A stretch of 64,000 nt of DNA from Trichopria drosophilae (lineage: Eukaryota > Arthropoda > Insecta > Hymenoptera > Diapriidae), in contig CM059587.1 of NCBI GenBank assembly GCA_030407085.1, forward strand, positions 91,879,001 to 91,943,000, given 5' to 3'. A program made the translations under genes and the position numbers. Positions 36,269-47,345 of the stretch are shown here, in pieces. The notes below the pieces were generated by a model that was not told the origin of the DNA, did no database searches, and worked only from the letters and a program-made list of their open reading frames with translations. Position 1 is the first letter of the stretch; the number at the start of each line of letters is the position of its first letter.

Positions 36269-36999
36269 AATAGTTATCCATCTTCTATGTTTACACATTT
36301 TTAAGCATTTCTTGGCATTTTGAGTATGAAATGAACTAGCAATGTATTCGCGATATATGATAATTAATAAAGAAAGTATCTAATAACATACTTGATTGTT
36401 ACACTCGATTGTCGATGATATGAAACAATTTAGATACGAAACAGTTCATCTTCAATGCTCTTTACCACGAATAACTATTGAAGTGTAGCTGGGAAGAGAT
36501 TGACGAGATTAGTGTGATGACATCGGTTTTCTGACATCCTGGCCGTTGAACAGTAGAAATTTTGTAGCATTTGAAAATTTATTGAAAAGTAAGTAAACAT
36601 TTCTGAAATAAAATCTTCCAGTGATCTTGGGAGTACATTTTTTCATTTAGAAAGAAATCTTCGTAATTGACAGGAAATGCTACAAGAAGTACAAATAGAT
36701 AAAGAACTGGAAGAACTTGGGAGCTCGAAATAATAGAAATATATCATATTAGGATAAAAGATTTAAATTCTTAGAACAATTGCTCACAGTTTCTTCTAAT
36801 CAGTTTTCGATTTCCTTTCTTCTGTAAGTCAAGTACAGAGATTCTATTGTAAATTAAAAAACTCCAAAGATCACTGAACATTACATTTGAGAAATGATTA
36901 CTTACGTTTCAGTAATTTTTCAGGACCTTCAAATATTCTATTTTTTTCCAGCAAGGATTTCGTAGAAGTTAATTTTTTCTTAATACGGGTAGTCAGAAA
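36269..36999. other. AT-rich intergenic sequence
   Basis: Contains the two decayed repeat arms noted above (about 36560-36690 and 36840-36960, inverted to each other). No gene. Confidence 0.4.
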
Positions 37000-37136
37000 A
37001 AATTTGTTTAAAACATAGATTATTGGTCTAAATGACTACATTTTCATTACTTTTTAATAGAAAAACGTTTTTTAAAATGAAAATGGTGACTCACTTCGCA
37101 TGGAATGTCCCATATATATGTATGAATTGATATATG

Positions 37137-38761
37137 GGCAAATCCACAAAACTTTTGACTTTGTAAAAATAAAATAAAAATAAAAAAAATGAGAGCACAC
37201 TTTCCAGATTTGGTGAACACTTTTAGTTACCAAACGAGATGATCATTTAATGTTCGTTAATCGTTTTAAGGTTGGGGCGCAGAATTTATGACGTCATCGT
37301 AAAAAAATGTTCTTTTATTTCGTAATTACTGGTACATTACTTAACAAAAAATAACAATAACTGTGAACACATTTATTTAATACACAAAAAAAAAGATAAA
37401 CACATAAAAATGATAACAAATATATTGTTTAAACAAACAAATAATCAAATGTTTTCTTACATCATATTTGGATATGACGAATTTCTATGACAATTTTATT
37501 TAGTAAATATTTCGACCCAGACCGTAGGTCGGATGAAGTATCGAATTTGGTCAAATGTAGCAAAAAATTACACTATATATTTTCATTACATGTTAATACG
37601 AAAAATCATAAAAATAAAACTTTTTGCTTTACCCCCTGCAAACAGGTTTTATTTCTTTTTTACTTCGACCCAGACCTTAGGTCTGGACGAAGTATTGGAT
37701 TTGGTCACTTCGGGCATAAAAATTACCCTATAGTTTTTCATCAAATTTCGACATTTCGAACCCCTACCCCCCAGGGGTAGTCTTCGCCAGCCCCTCGGGC
37801 GCGGTGATCACCTACGGGCGCATAAGTTCTTTTACGCCCTTGATACGAAGATAACTATTTCGATATGTCTAAAAGATATCTTATAGATATCGAAAAGATA
37901 TCCGTCAGAGATCTTTTCGAAACTTTCAAGATATCTTTGACGAATTATATGTATATATATATAACATCATAATGATACAGACAGTAATTAGTAAAACACA
38001 GTAAACATGTAATATGCATCGAATAGTCTATTACAATTCAAGTGCATGAGGTAAGTGTTTTGCAACTTTTATTTATTAACACTTCGGCTGGCCTGTTGTC
38101 GGGGTCGAAGTTTTGAAAATGCTCATTTTCAATTTTCATACATATAAGAAACACTATATTGTTGTGACATATCTATCGAAGCCAGATAGACCTAAATATG
38201 ATTGGACCCCCAAATATCAATATAATTTTATAATATAATAGAAAGCTGTTAGTAAACAAACGACTATTAAGGAATGGCCGACTCTCCATTGGGTCAAAGT
38301 TTCTGAGTGAGCGAGGCACCACGCCAACACTAGTTTAGAACTAACAAAAATTGAAAATAATCTCAGCTATTTCTTAATCTTAATCTTAGCTTGAATTGAC
38401 ACTTGGTAGTACTCTAGTAACTTGTCAATAAACATAGGCACAAATATGAGCTACTACGAATAGTTATACCATACGTATAACAATCTGAAAAACTGAAGAG
38501 TATAACAAAATTCGAAGGGGCGTCCAAAACATATAATTAAGAGTTGAGAATTTTCCGAAAACACGCAGCCATTTTAAAAATTTGTTATTCTTTCTTTATT
38601 TGTTATAACTTTATTAAAACCATTTTGATACATCTAGTTAAATGAGAGGATTTTTATGTAGTTCTAGAAAGTGGAAAAAAATAATGCGGGTGTATGGCGA
38701 TATTAGATGTAGTATTATTCGATAATTTGTACTGAAAGTTAAAAGTTTTGTGGATTTGCCC
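37137..38761. mobile_element. Non-autonomous DNA element inserted in copy C
   Basis: Terminal inverted repeats GGGCAAATCCACAAAACTTT (37137 on) and its complement (ending 38761), flanked on both sides by ATAT, probably a target duplication. Copy B supplies the empty site (TTGATATGTAGGACTG). Inside are two direct copies of a TTCGACCCAGACC-GTAGGTC-type hairpin segment (37506-37551 and 37662-37708; the second contains the palindrome CCAGACCTTAGGTCTGG) and a cluster of AGATATC words (37857-37940). No transposase frame. Confidence 0.75.
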
Positions 38762-39008
38762 ATATAAGGCCTGTGTTTGTACATGTTATGGATAGCCGTA
38801 CATTTACAAGTTACAAGAAAAGCCGACAATGCAAACGGGTTGCAAGTAGATATGTACATTTATATACAGTGTTACATAGAAAGGTTTGAGTCCAAAAAAG
38901 TTTTAAGTACAGTCGGTATTGTCAGATGCAGATTTGCAAGAAGCTGTCGGTAATTGAAGGCCAACATCTTAATACGGAAGTTACCGACAGGCCGCACGCA
39001 CACGCACT

Positions 39009-39294
39009 GCTTACTTCTGACGTTCAGCCACCAGGTGGTTGTAGGCAAATACATTCCAACAATTACAGTTTATGCTACGATAAGTTTTTAATACGACTGC
39101 ATATCAATGAAAATTTTTAAACCAATTTGATAAGAAATTACATTTAAAAACGCTAATCGTAAAGCATGTACTAATTTTTAGGTTGATTGTGATGCGGCTG
39201 CCAAAACAAAACTTTTACTATGGAAATTGCTTTCTCGCAAGCTCCAAGAACTGAATGTGTTCTGTATATATACCCGGCAAAGAAAAGGGCAGTC
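39009..39294 (+). promoter_or_regulatory. Upstream control region of unit C
   Basis: Distal block CTTACTTCTGACGTTCAGCC-ACCAGGTGGTTGTAGGCAAA (39009-39050), PSE-like block (39200-39242) and TATATATA (39265-39272), 30 bases before the unit. Confidence 0.55.
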
Positions 39295-39580
39295 GGATGG
39301 TCCGCTGCTACTTTCTGGAATGGATGCTGGCAGCACAAGTGACAGCAACCTAGTGCACTCGAATTGTAGAGGAAAAGGTGTTCTCCCAGCCGAATCTACT
39401 CATCACAATAGATACACTAGGTTAGTGGAATATGTGAACAGAATCGTCGGACCAGCCCTCCACCCGATTGGATATCTCGGATCATGCATTTCCGCTGTCA
39501 ATACTTGTCAATACAAGCCGCAATACATCATTGGATGAAAATTCCCAATGAGTCTGTAGCCACTACGACCATCTTTTTTT
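39295..39580 (+). ncRNA. Candidate Pol III ncRNA, unit C
   Basis: A 286-base unit closest to A. GATGGTC (39296-39302) pairs with GACCATC (39567-39573); GCTAC pairs with GTAGC; seven T follow (39574-39580). The CATTGG/CCAATG hairpin is present at 39529-39550. Interior shares GAATCGTCGGACC, CGATTGGATATCT and GGATCATGCATTTCCGCTGT with A. A further inner stem TCGG/CCGA could form in C, D and E. Confidence 0.55.
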
Positions 39581-40059
39581 ATGTTTTGTTTGTGCAAACA
39601 ATTTTAAAAATCCACGCTTTTTTATATTCTATCGATTATCAACGAAGTGCAATAGTTTTCATACTCAAAAATGTTAACATTTATTATTTATAATAATCTA
39701 AATAAAACTTTGCTTCATAAACATCTGATTGTCAATCCACTGATTCAATGCAGTACATCTTGTGTGCCTAATATGATTTTACATTTTTCATACCATTTTT
39801 GTAAAAATACAGCTCAAAGTTCTGGATCAAGTATAAATATGACCATGTCCTGATCCACGATCTTCAAGGTGATTCCAAGGTTAAAGTTGTTTTTATAATA
39901 TAATAAATAAATGATTAATTAATGAATTTATCGGTAATCCGAACCAACATGATGGAATGTGATACGAAAAATAAAATAATTTAAATTATAGAATCGTAAC
40001 AACGATTCTGAAAAATGTGAAAATTAGATGTTAATTAACAGAAAATTAAGAAAAAACGG

Positions 40060-40191
40060 ATGGAGAAAAATTCTTTAAAAGAATGGGTAATGGAAGCAAA
40101 TTTGCATCCGGTCGGTACGAACCCACGACCTTTCGATTTCGCATCGAATGCTCTGCCATCTCAGCTTCTTTTTTCAAGAATTTTTCTCCAT
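40060..40191 (-). repeat. tRNA-like segment between 16-bp inverted repeats
   Basis: ATGGAGAAAAATTCTT (40060-40075) and its perfect complement (40176-40191) enclose a minus-strand tRNA-like segment (40107-40167): AGCTGAGATGGCAGAGC, hairpin TTCGATGCGAAATCGAA and B-box-like GGGTTCGTACC. No acceptor stem, no T33. The same layout, less exact, is at 29004-29135. Likely a tRNA-derived module of the long repeat. Confidence 0.55.
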
Positions 40192-41240
40192 TTCGTTTTT
40201 TACTATCGGTATTTCTTTAATATTCGGCAATATCAAATTGCCTAGATTTTTTTTTATTTAAAAGTGATTGTTCCACATAGCCTTCCGCAACTTTTGGAGT
40301 ATTTGCAATGTTATTTTTTCCTTTCGCCAGATTAGAACACTTTCCTCTTTGAAAATTAAGAAAAAATCTTTACGTCACACATTCTTTGGACGTAATGCTA
40401 TGTATTGTTTGACACTTTCTGGATGTTAGCTTTTTGTAATAAATGATATATGCGTAGAAGTTTTTGTTTCCATCATTTTGATCAGCAATAAATTTCCTTG
40501 CTCTTGCACATCTTGTACTTTCATATTAACAATTTCATGACCTCTGCATGCACCAACCACTCCAAAAATGAGAATCACCGTTGGAATCAATTACATATTC
40601 CTCATACAAGTTATAAATATGTAAATAATATTCAACAAATTATATACATGCAGTAAATGTATACATCCCGATTCTTAATTTTCGCTAATCGATTTCAATT
40701 CTGAATGTAATTAAGTCAATTTGTTTAAAAAGATGATGCAGAATTTGAGAGAATAATATTGTGTTTTTTTTTAAATTTGAACAACTTTGTTTCATTTAAG
40801 CCAACATACGAAAAAGTTTTAACAAAAACACCAAATTTCATTTTAACGATATTGAAATGTTCTGAAAAGATTCCACAATATGAATTTCTATCTATTCTTT
40901 TAATTTTCAGAAAAAATATACACATGAAAGAGAAAATGAAACGAATAAAACTGAATTCTTATTCGCCATTTTTTACGAACATTCCAATACTATTAAATTA
41001 AAAATCTCGTGTTTTTGCTAATTCTTTTTTGCCTGGTGGGTTAAAGGGAGCTAAAGTCATTAGAATTTAAAAACAAATACACAATTATTCTCCGTAATTC
41101 TGAGCCGTCTATTTAAATAAATTGACGTAACCTCAATCAGAATTAAAATGGATTAGTGATCAAGTGTCCATATTGGAGAATACAAAATTAAATCGACTTT
41201 TTTCCATTTTCGTTAGTGGGTATACAGATGTGCATACCCG

Positions 41241-42420
41241 GGAAACAAGAACTGTATACAATTGTAAACAATTGCATATATCCAATTCTATACAATTATA
41301 TATGAATTTTTAGTCTATAGAATGTTATGAAACTGTATGCAGTAGGTAATATATAAATGCATACATATTTGTAATTTTTTTAATTAAACAATTTCTTTCT
41401 TTTATTTTTAATTTTTTATATTTAATTTGATTTCCTATCTTTTTTAATGATTTTAATAAATAATTTAATTTTCTTAAAAAATCCGTTCACAGTTCAGACG
41501 GTCACCTATCCAAGTAGTGTTCCACAGCTACGTCGCTTAACTTTAGGTATTTATTGTGACTGTTATTGTAATGGTCAAATCGTAATTTTATTAAGGATTT
41601 TTAACATTATAATTATGAATATAATTTCTTTCTTTTTTCTTATTTTTCGTTGTTAATTTCATCACCAGTTGAGATTGTAAATGTTTCGACAGTGCCCAGC
41701 GTTTTGAGAATCCGAGCGATTACGTCGCTGGGTGTTGAACTCGAACCATACCTAAACGTGAATTTTCCAAATTTCAAAAATTAAATATTTTCAAATTCTA
41801 AACTATCTCGTAATCGGTAAGAGGTACGCGAAATTTCACAGGTCTGGGGTTATCAAGGGGGGGGGGCGGCTCCAACCGACTAATTAGCCCCTCTATTCAG
41901 ATAATTAAATTTTTAAAAAATATAATTCAAAAGAAACAGCGAGTTTCCTTTCATAAAAATGGATTGCCCGTCAGGGAAATTGAAAACTATTGGTTATGTA
42001 GTATACTTGATGGGAACTTCAATTACACATTTTTGATAAAATTAATTGATAGTTCGAGAAATACGAAACAATAATTTTCTATACAAATTGATTTAAATTT
42101 TAATCATTATAAAAATTAATTGGTATGTGTGGAAATTAGGAACTCTTATTTTTCTTATTCAATTTGATTCACAAGATATTTTATTCCTTTTATTTTATTG
42201 CAAATGATTAATTACAAGAATTGAGTATAAACATTTTTTATTCCAATTGAATTTCATTTCAAACACAACTAGAAATTTTTAGCGATTATTTTTGTATTTA
42301 TTTTAATGTTTAAAGTTTACCGAGAATTCGCCGTTATTCAATATCATATTAAATTGTATATAACTTCATACAATTGTATATACTTGTATAGATTTGTATA
42401 CAGATCATACTTCTGAATGT
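41241..42420. other. AT-rich intergenic sequence
   Basis: Contains ATACAATTGTA-type words repeated in both orientations at 41255-41350 and 42350-42400, and a run of G at about 41860. No gene. Confidence 0.4.
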
Positions 42421-43096
42421 AATTTTGAAAATAAAGGTGAAAGTATCCAAAATGACCGCACAGAGACGAACTAATCGTCAAAATGTTCAGTAATTTTTTA
42501 TTTGAAAACGATAGACTATTGGAAAAAATGTTGATTAAAAAAAACTTCTTAGAATTGACTAAAGAATACGTAGAATTTTTTTTCGGAATTTTTTGATCAT
42601 TTTTTACAATTTTCAAAATCTTGAAATTTTAAAAAATTTAAAAAAAAATCATTAAAAAATTCTGAACAATTTTCAGTGTATTTGTTGATCAATTGCAAGA
42701 ATTTTTTGTTCAACAACATTTTTTTGAAATTTCATTGAAAATTGACGATACTTGGGACTTAATTTAAAATTGACAGACATTATAAAAAAATGTTGCTGAA
42801 CAAAAGATTCTTGCAATTGAGCAACGAATCCACCGACATTTTTTCAGTATTTTTTGATGATTTTTTCTACTTTTCAAAATTTTCAGATTTTGAAAATTGT
42901 AAAAAATTATTAAAAAATTATCAAAAAATTCAGAAAAAAATTTCCACATATTCTTTGGTCAATTGTAAGAACTGTTTGTTCAGCAACATTTTTTCCAATA
43001 GTCTATCATTTTCAAATAAAAAATTCCTGAACTTTTTGACGATTTTTTCGTCTCTGTGGGGTCATTTTGGATACTTTCACCTTTATTTTCAAAATT
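42421..43096. mobile_element. Double-palindrome foldback element
   Basis: Outer arms: AATTTTGAAAATAAAGGTGA (42421 on) and its complement (ending 43096), with GAAAGTATCCAAAATGACC inside. Between them lie two successive smaller palindromes (about 42525-42730 and 42785-43000), each starting with AAAAAATGTTG and pairing CTTNNAATTG with CAATTGNAAG. No ORF of note. Confidence 0.7.
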
Positions 43097-43398
43097 GTAT
43101 TATATACTTTGTAAAGTTTAGGCCTCGAAAATACTTTTCTATATGGAATCGGATGCGTATCCAACCTTTTCCTTATTAAAATGTTAGATCTAAAATTTTT
43201 TTCGGTAAAAAACAACGCGTTTTTTTGCAAAAAATTGTTTATAACTTTTTAAGCGATAATTTTAGACAAATTCTGTAGCCATATTCTAAACGAACATGAA
43301 ATTTTACTTCGTATATAGTGTATCGATATTTTTTTTTTGGTACTTGTAGTATGAAAAAAACTGAAAGAAAATTCATTGCAAATTGAAGACATTACGGA

Positions 43399-44560
43399 CC
43401 CGTTTCGTCCTGAAATGCCGTAAATTTTGACTTCTTTTCATCAGGTGCTTTCTTAGAGAAAAAAAATAACTCAACCGTTTTGATATAACATACCTATTGT
43501 ATTTTTTCTCGAACTTTCTAAATCTGGTTTCAGATTAACCATATCTGCCGCAATTTTTTTCCTATATAAACATAAAAAAATTTCTTCAAATAATCGTATT
43601 TTTGAGCAGGAAACCGTATTCGGAACAAGCTAAGTCTCTGTATCTGGTGGAGTAATTAGTTACACTAAAAGATAGGATGGTTATTAATTCTCGATTCAAA
43701 ATGGCGGCTTAAAAATGGCGGTTCTTAGTCAAAATTTTATTGAAAAATTTCTGGACGATCTAAATCAAAAGCTACGAGCTTTTTAAAAAAAATGTTGAGA
43801 ATGAAAAGTTCTTAGAATTCATTGAGAAATATAGTGGAATTTTTTTAGATTTTTTAAATGCGGTTTTGAGAAATTTTTTTTCAACATTTTTTTCAAAATT
43901 GTAATTTATTTACTAAAAATTCTGAAAAAAATTTAGTGCATTCTCTGATAAATTCTAAGAGTTTTTTGTTCTTTGCAATTCTTTCCAAAAGTTGATAGTT
44001 TTCGAGGAAATGAATTTCAAATATTATAGTTTAAGATTTTTCTTTCTCGAAAACTATCAACTTTTGAGAAAAAATGCATACAATAAAAAACTCTTAGAAT
44101 TCGTCAAAGAATGCACTAAATTTGTTCAGAATTTTTCGAAAAAAAAATTACAATTTTGAAAAGAATTTTAAAAAAAATTTTTTAAAAATTCGTTTAAAAA
44201 ATCTGAAAAAAATCCACTATATTTCTCGGCGAATTCTAAGAATTTTGTATTCTTAGCATTTTTTTAAAACAAGCTCATAATTGTTCAGTTAGAGCGTCCA
44301 GAAATTTTTCAACAAAATGTTCACTGAGAACCGCCATTTTGAAGCCGCCATTTTGAATAGTGAATTAATACCCATCCTATCTTTTAGTATAACTATTTAC
44401 TCCACCAGATACAGAGATTCAGCTTGATTCGAACACGGTTTCCCGTTCAAAAATACGATTATTTGAACACATTTTTTCAAAATTCACGATTTTTTTATGT
44501 TTAAACCGCCATAGTAAATGAAAAGAAGTCAAAATTTAGGGCATTTCAGGACGAAACGGG
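43399..44560. mobile_element. Foldback element related to the TTAA family
   Basis: Outer ends CCCGTTTCGTCCTGAAATGC (43399 on) and its complement GCATTTCAGGACGAAACGGG (ending 44560), followed by TTAA at 44561; the left TTAA has decayed. Tips are close to those of 21523-22592 (CCCGTTTC-CC-AAATGCCGTAAATTT). The interior again has two successive palindromes with TTCTTAGAATTC words, like the neighbouring element at 42421. Probably piggyBac-like MITE. Confidence 0.7.
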
Positions 44561-44711
44561 TTAATGGGTTAATTTGATGTGTATGATTCATTGTTGTAAT
44601 AAAAAATTTATTGTTTAAATGAAACTATTCTTCCATCTGATGAAACCAATTTCTTTGAAACGTGTTTCATTGAATTAGTGATTTTTTTTCATTCTATGCT
44701 TTATTTAAAAT

Positions 44712-45019
44712 AAAAAAAGATGGTCATAGTCGCTACAAACTCGTCAAGAATATTTACCCGATGATGGATTGACCATATCTAACCGAGGCTGATCCCGACA
44801 TGCAATAACGAAAAATGCGTGTGCTTACGATATGAATCGGGTGCGACCAAGTCCGAAGATCCTCGCAACACACATTCTCATTACCCTAGGTTTCGATTCT
44901 GAGCAGGCCCGAGCGACAACCTTTCCCTCTATGAACTGAAAGCACTAAAGTGCATATCAAAGAAAATTCCAGAGTTATCTATGGCATCTTCCATTTCAGA
45001 ATGTAGCAGCGGACCATCT
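44712..45019 (-). ncRNA. Candidate Pol III ncRNA, unit E
   Basis: Minus-strand unit of 308 bases. GATGGTC (45018-45012) pairs with GACCATC (44725-44719); GCTAC/GTAGC inner stem is kept; seven T end it (44718-44712). The 3' hairpin is weaker (one mismatch). The interior shares TCTTCGGACTTGGTCGCACC with D (TTCTTCGGATTTGGTCGAACC-like) but not with B. D and E are on the opposite strand to A, B and C and diverge from them right after the T-run, so the shared unit ends at the terminator. Confidence 0.5.
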
Positions 45020-45306
45020 GAGCGGCCGTTCCTTTTGTCTAGTATATATTCTCAATACATCCAATTCTCACTGCTTGTGAGAAAGCAATTTCGATAGTGA
45101 AAGTTTTATTTTGGCACCTTTCTTCGCGGTTGCTCTAAATACTACTACAAGGTTTCCGATTTGCGTTTGTATATGTATCTGCTAATGTAACTGGTTTTTT
45201 AAATTCCCATTGATGTGCAGTAATATTAATTACTTCTTGATGTACAAACTAAAATGATTGAAATTTACTTGTCTACAACCACCTGGCGACTGAACGACAG
45301 AAGCTA
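45020..45306 (-). promoter_or_regulatory. Upstream control region of unit E
   Basis: On the minus strand: distal block with CGCCAGGTGGTTGTAGACAA (around 45271-45289), PSE-like block (45115-45073) and TATATA (45048-45043), which starts 30 bases before GATGGTC. Confidence 0.5.
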
Positions 45307-47224
45307 GTAATGAGTGTGGAGACTGTTGGTAACTTTAAATTTGTTAGGTGTGCAGAAGCGGAACCGATAGGTGGCAGCACGAGGAGAGATTGTCACCACT
45401 AAATTCTATACACTTTTAGTGTGACATATTGTTCAACATGTATCCCAGAAAAGCAAAAAGTATATGAAAAAATCTGTATACGATTTAGTACCAAATAAGT
45501 CTGTTCTTTCAGATAAGAATGCGAGCATGTACGATATTATACGCGATACATAAATGCACCTAACCTAAAAGCAACGATTAATTTGGATTATCGAATTATT
45601 TGATCTCAAAAATCTAAAATAGAACATTTCTTCGGGAATTTGAATTACGGAAAACGATATAATTAATTCTTCGATTAAATTGACCGCGACTAATCAATTT
45701 TATGAACGCGTTAAATACGGTATCGTATAAGATCTAATTAAATTTATTCTTGAATTACAGGTCGTATAAAATTGTATGAATTAGAATAACAATCTCGAAT
45801 AATAAATACGCCACTAGAAAGAAACAGAATGAAAAATATCGATCGCGTATACTTTTTGGATGACTTAAAAAAATATAATTCAAGTTAAAGCTTAAATAGA
45901 TATTAAGATAGGGTCTACCTATTGAATAACGGGTATCCATAACCTAAAACAAACATCCCTAGAACAAACGCTCCAAAGCTATGGTTTAAGCTCGGCAAAT
46001 CTTTTTAAGACCAGAACTGAAGATGAAGATAAAATCCCTACTGAAAATTGTCATATGATCTATCATAATATCGACGTTACAGACCATAAACAAAAAAAAT
46101 GCAAAAAATGTGTCAGTGATCTTGTAAGAAGTCCGACCGTCCGTCATTTTTTTTGGGAACGGTCATCGATTTTAAACTTGAACCTCTTACGGAGTTTGGT
46201 ATGGCCTAACTTAGATCTGATTGGTTTTTGTAGTCGATCCTACTATTATGGGATGGTTGAAGTAAAAAAACACGTTTTTTGCACTTCTCCTAAAAAATAC
46301 AAACCATACAAAACATATTTCCAACAAAATAGATAAAGTATCAAATTCTCTACATAAAAAGTTATATGCACTCTCTTCGTAAAATCAACGGTTATGCTGA
46401 AAGGGTCACTTTTTTTTATTTATATTCAAATATACAAATCACATTTAAAACGTTTCAAACAAAACAGGTAGATTGAGTATTTTTTTTTATAAGACATTGA
46501 TTGAGAACAGATCGAGAAATCAGCCGAATGACATTTTGAGTAGGGCTTCGTATGGCCTCAAATCTTCCTAAGTTCCATTCACGTACTGCCATCTATTTGT
46601 ATACACTTAAAATAAAAAATAACGTAATGAGGAGAGTAAAATATAACAGTTGGTAGTCAAATACCAAAAAACACAAGTTATTTTTCAATTTAAAATGGGA
46701 AAATGACCAATTTGATACATATTAATGATGAGAATAACCATCAAGTGAATTATAGTACCTAAATATGCTTCTTGTTTTTTTAAATTTGTTTGAAAAATGT
46801 TAATAATTAAATATAAACATTCATATATTAACTATTTTTAATAAGTAAGAGGAGAACAAGATGTAGAAGAAGGTAACTATTACTTCCAAATTCTTTAATT
46901 ACATTTTTCATAGTCACTTAATTAGAAACTTGATTAGAGTTGTATTTTTATAACTTTCAGATGAGTAAGTTCTTGATAATGATATCAATTCATTGATTTT
47001 TTATGGTATGCGTATAAGTAATAAAATACAATAAGGGATTTGAGATTTCTATAAATAAGAAGATTTTTCTGCATTTCTCAAATTAGAATTTTTTTATATT
47101 ATTTCGTAAAATTCGTACCCTTATTCCTTTGGGTTTATAAGTAAAATAAAAAAGAACAATGAAAAATATTACAATTTGTGTTGAAGATGAAGCATTTTAA
47201 AATTTTCTTTAATATTTCTGATCC
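45307..47224. other. AT-rich intergenic sequence
   Basis: A plus-strand frame of 93 codons (46055-46336) is open, but no motif is recognised. CACCTAACCTAAAA near 45556 is the AACCTAACC word common in insect DNA. No gene supported. Confidence 0.4.
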
Positions 47225-47345
47225 AAAAAGTCTCCAAATCACCAAATAATTTGGTACGATGATTACGAATATCAGAGTGAAAATTGACTCCAAGGTCAAA
47301 TTCAAGGTCAACCAAATCTAAATGTCGTATTTCTGATATTTTATG
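47225..47345. repeat. Decayed fragment with AAGGTCA words
   Basis: CCAAGGTCA (47290-47298) and TCAAGGTCA (47302-47310) in tandem, with CCAAAAAGTC and ATTTCTGATATTTTATG nearby, recall the subunits of the DD41D inverted repeats. Probably a relic of a related element. Confidence 0.4.

Larger units (their letters stand above)
37000..41240 (+). repeat. Long dispersed repeat, copy C (interrupted)
   Basis: Two parts, 37000-37136 and 38762-41240, together match copies B (left part) and A (right part). A 1.6-kb element (37137-38761) splits it. Like copy A it contains the ncRNA-like unit and the tRNA-like segment, and no long coding frame. Confidence 0.75.

Noticed and set aside
24937..45306. The five units as a telomerase RNA family
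   Set aside because: Hymenopteran telomerase RNA is Pol III transcribed, but I see no conserved stretch equal to 1.5 telomere repeats, and the family is multicopy with variable interiors.
24937..45306. The five units as solo LTRs
   Set aside because: Not excluded, but less likely: I see no TG...CA ends or primer-binding site, and the pairing ends plus T-run are not expected of LTRs.
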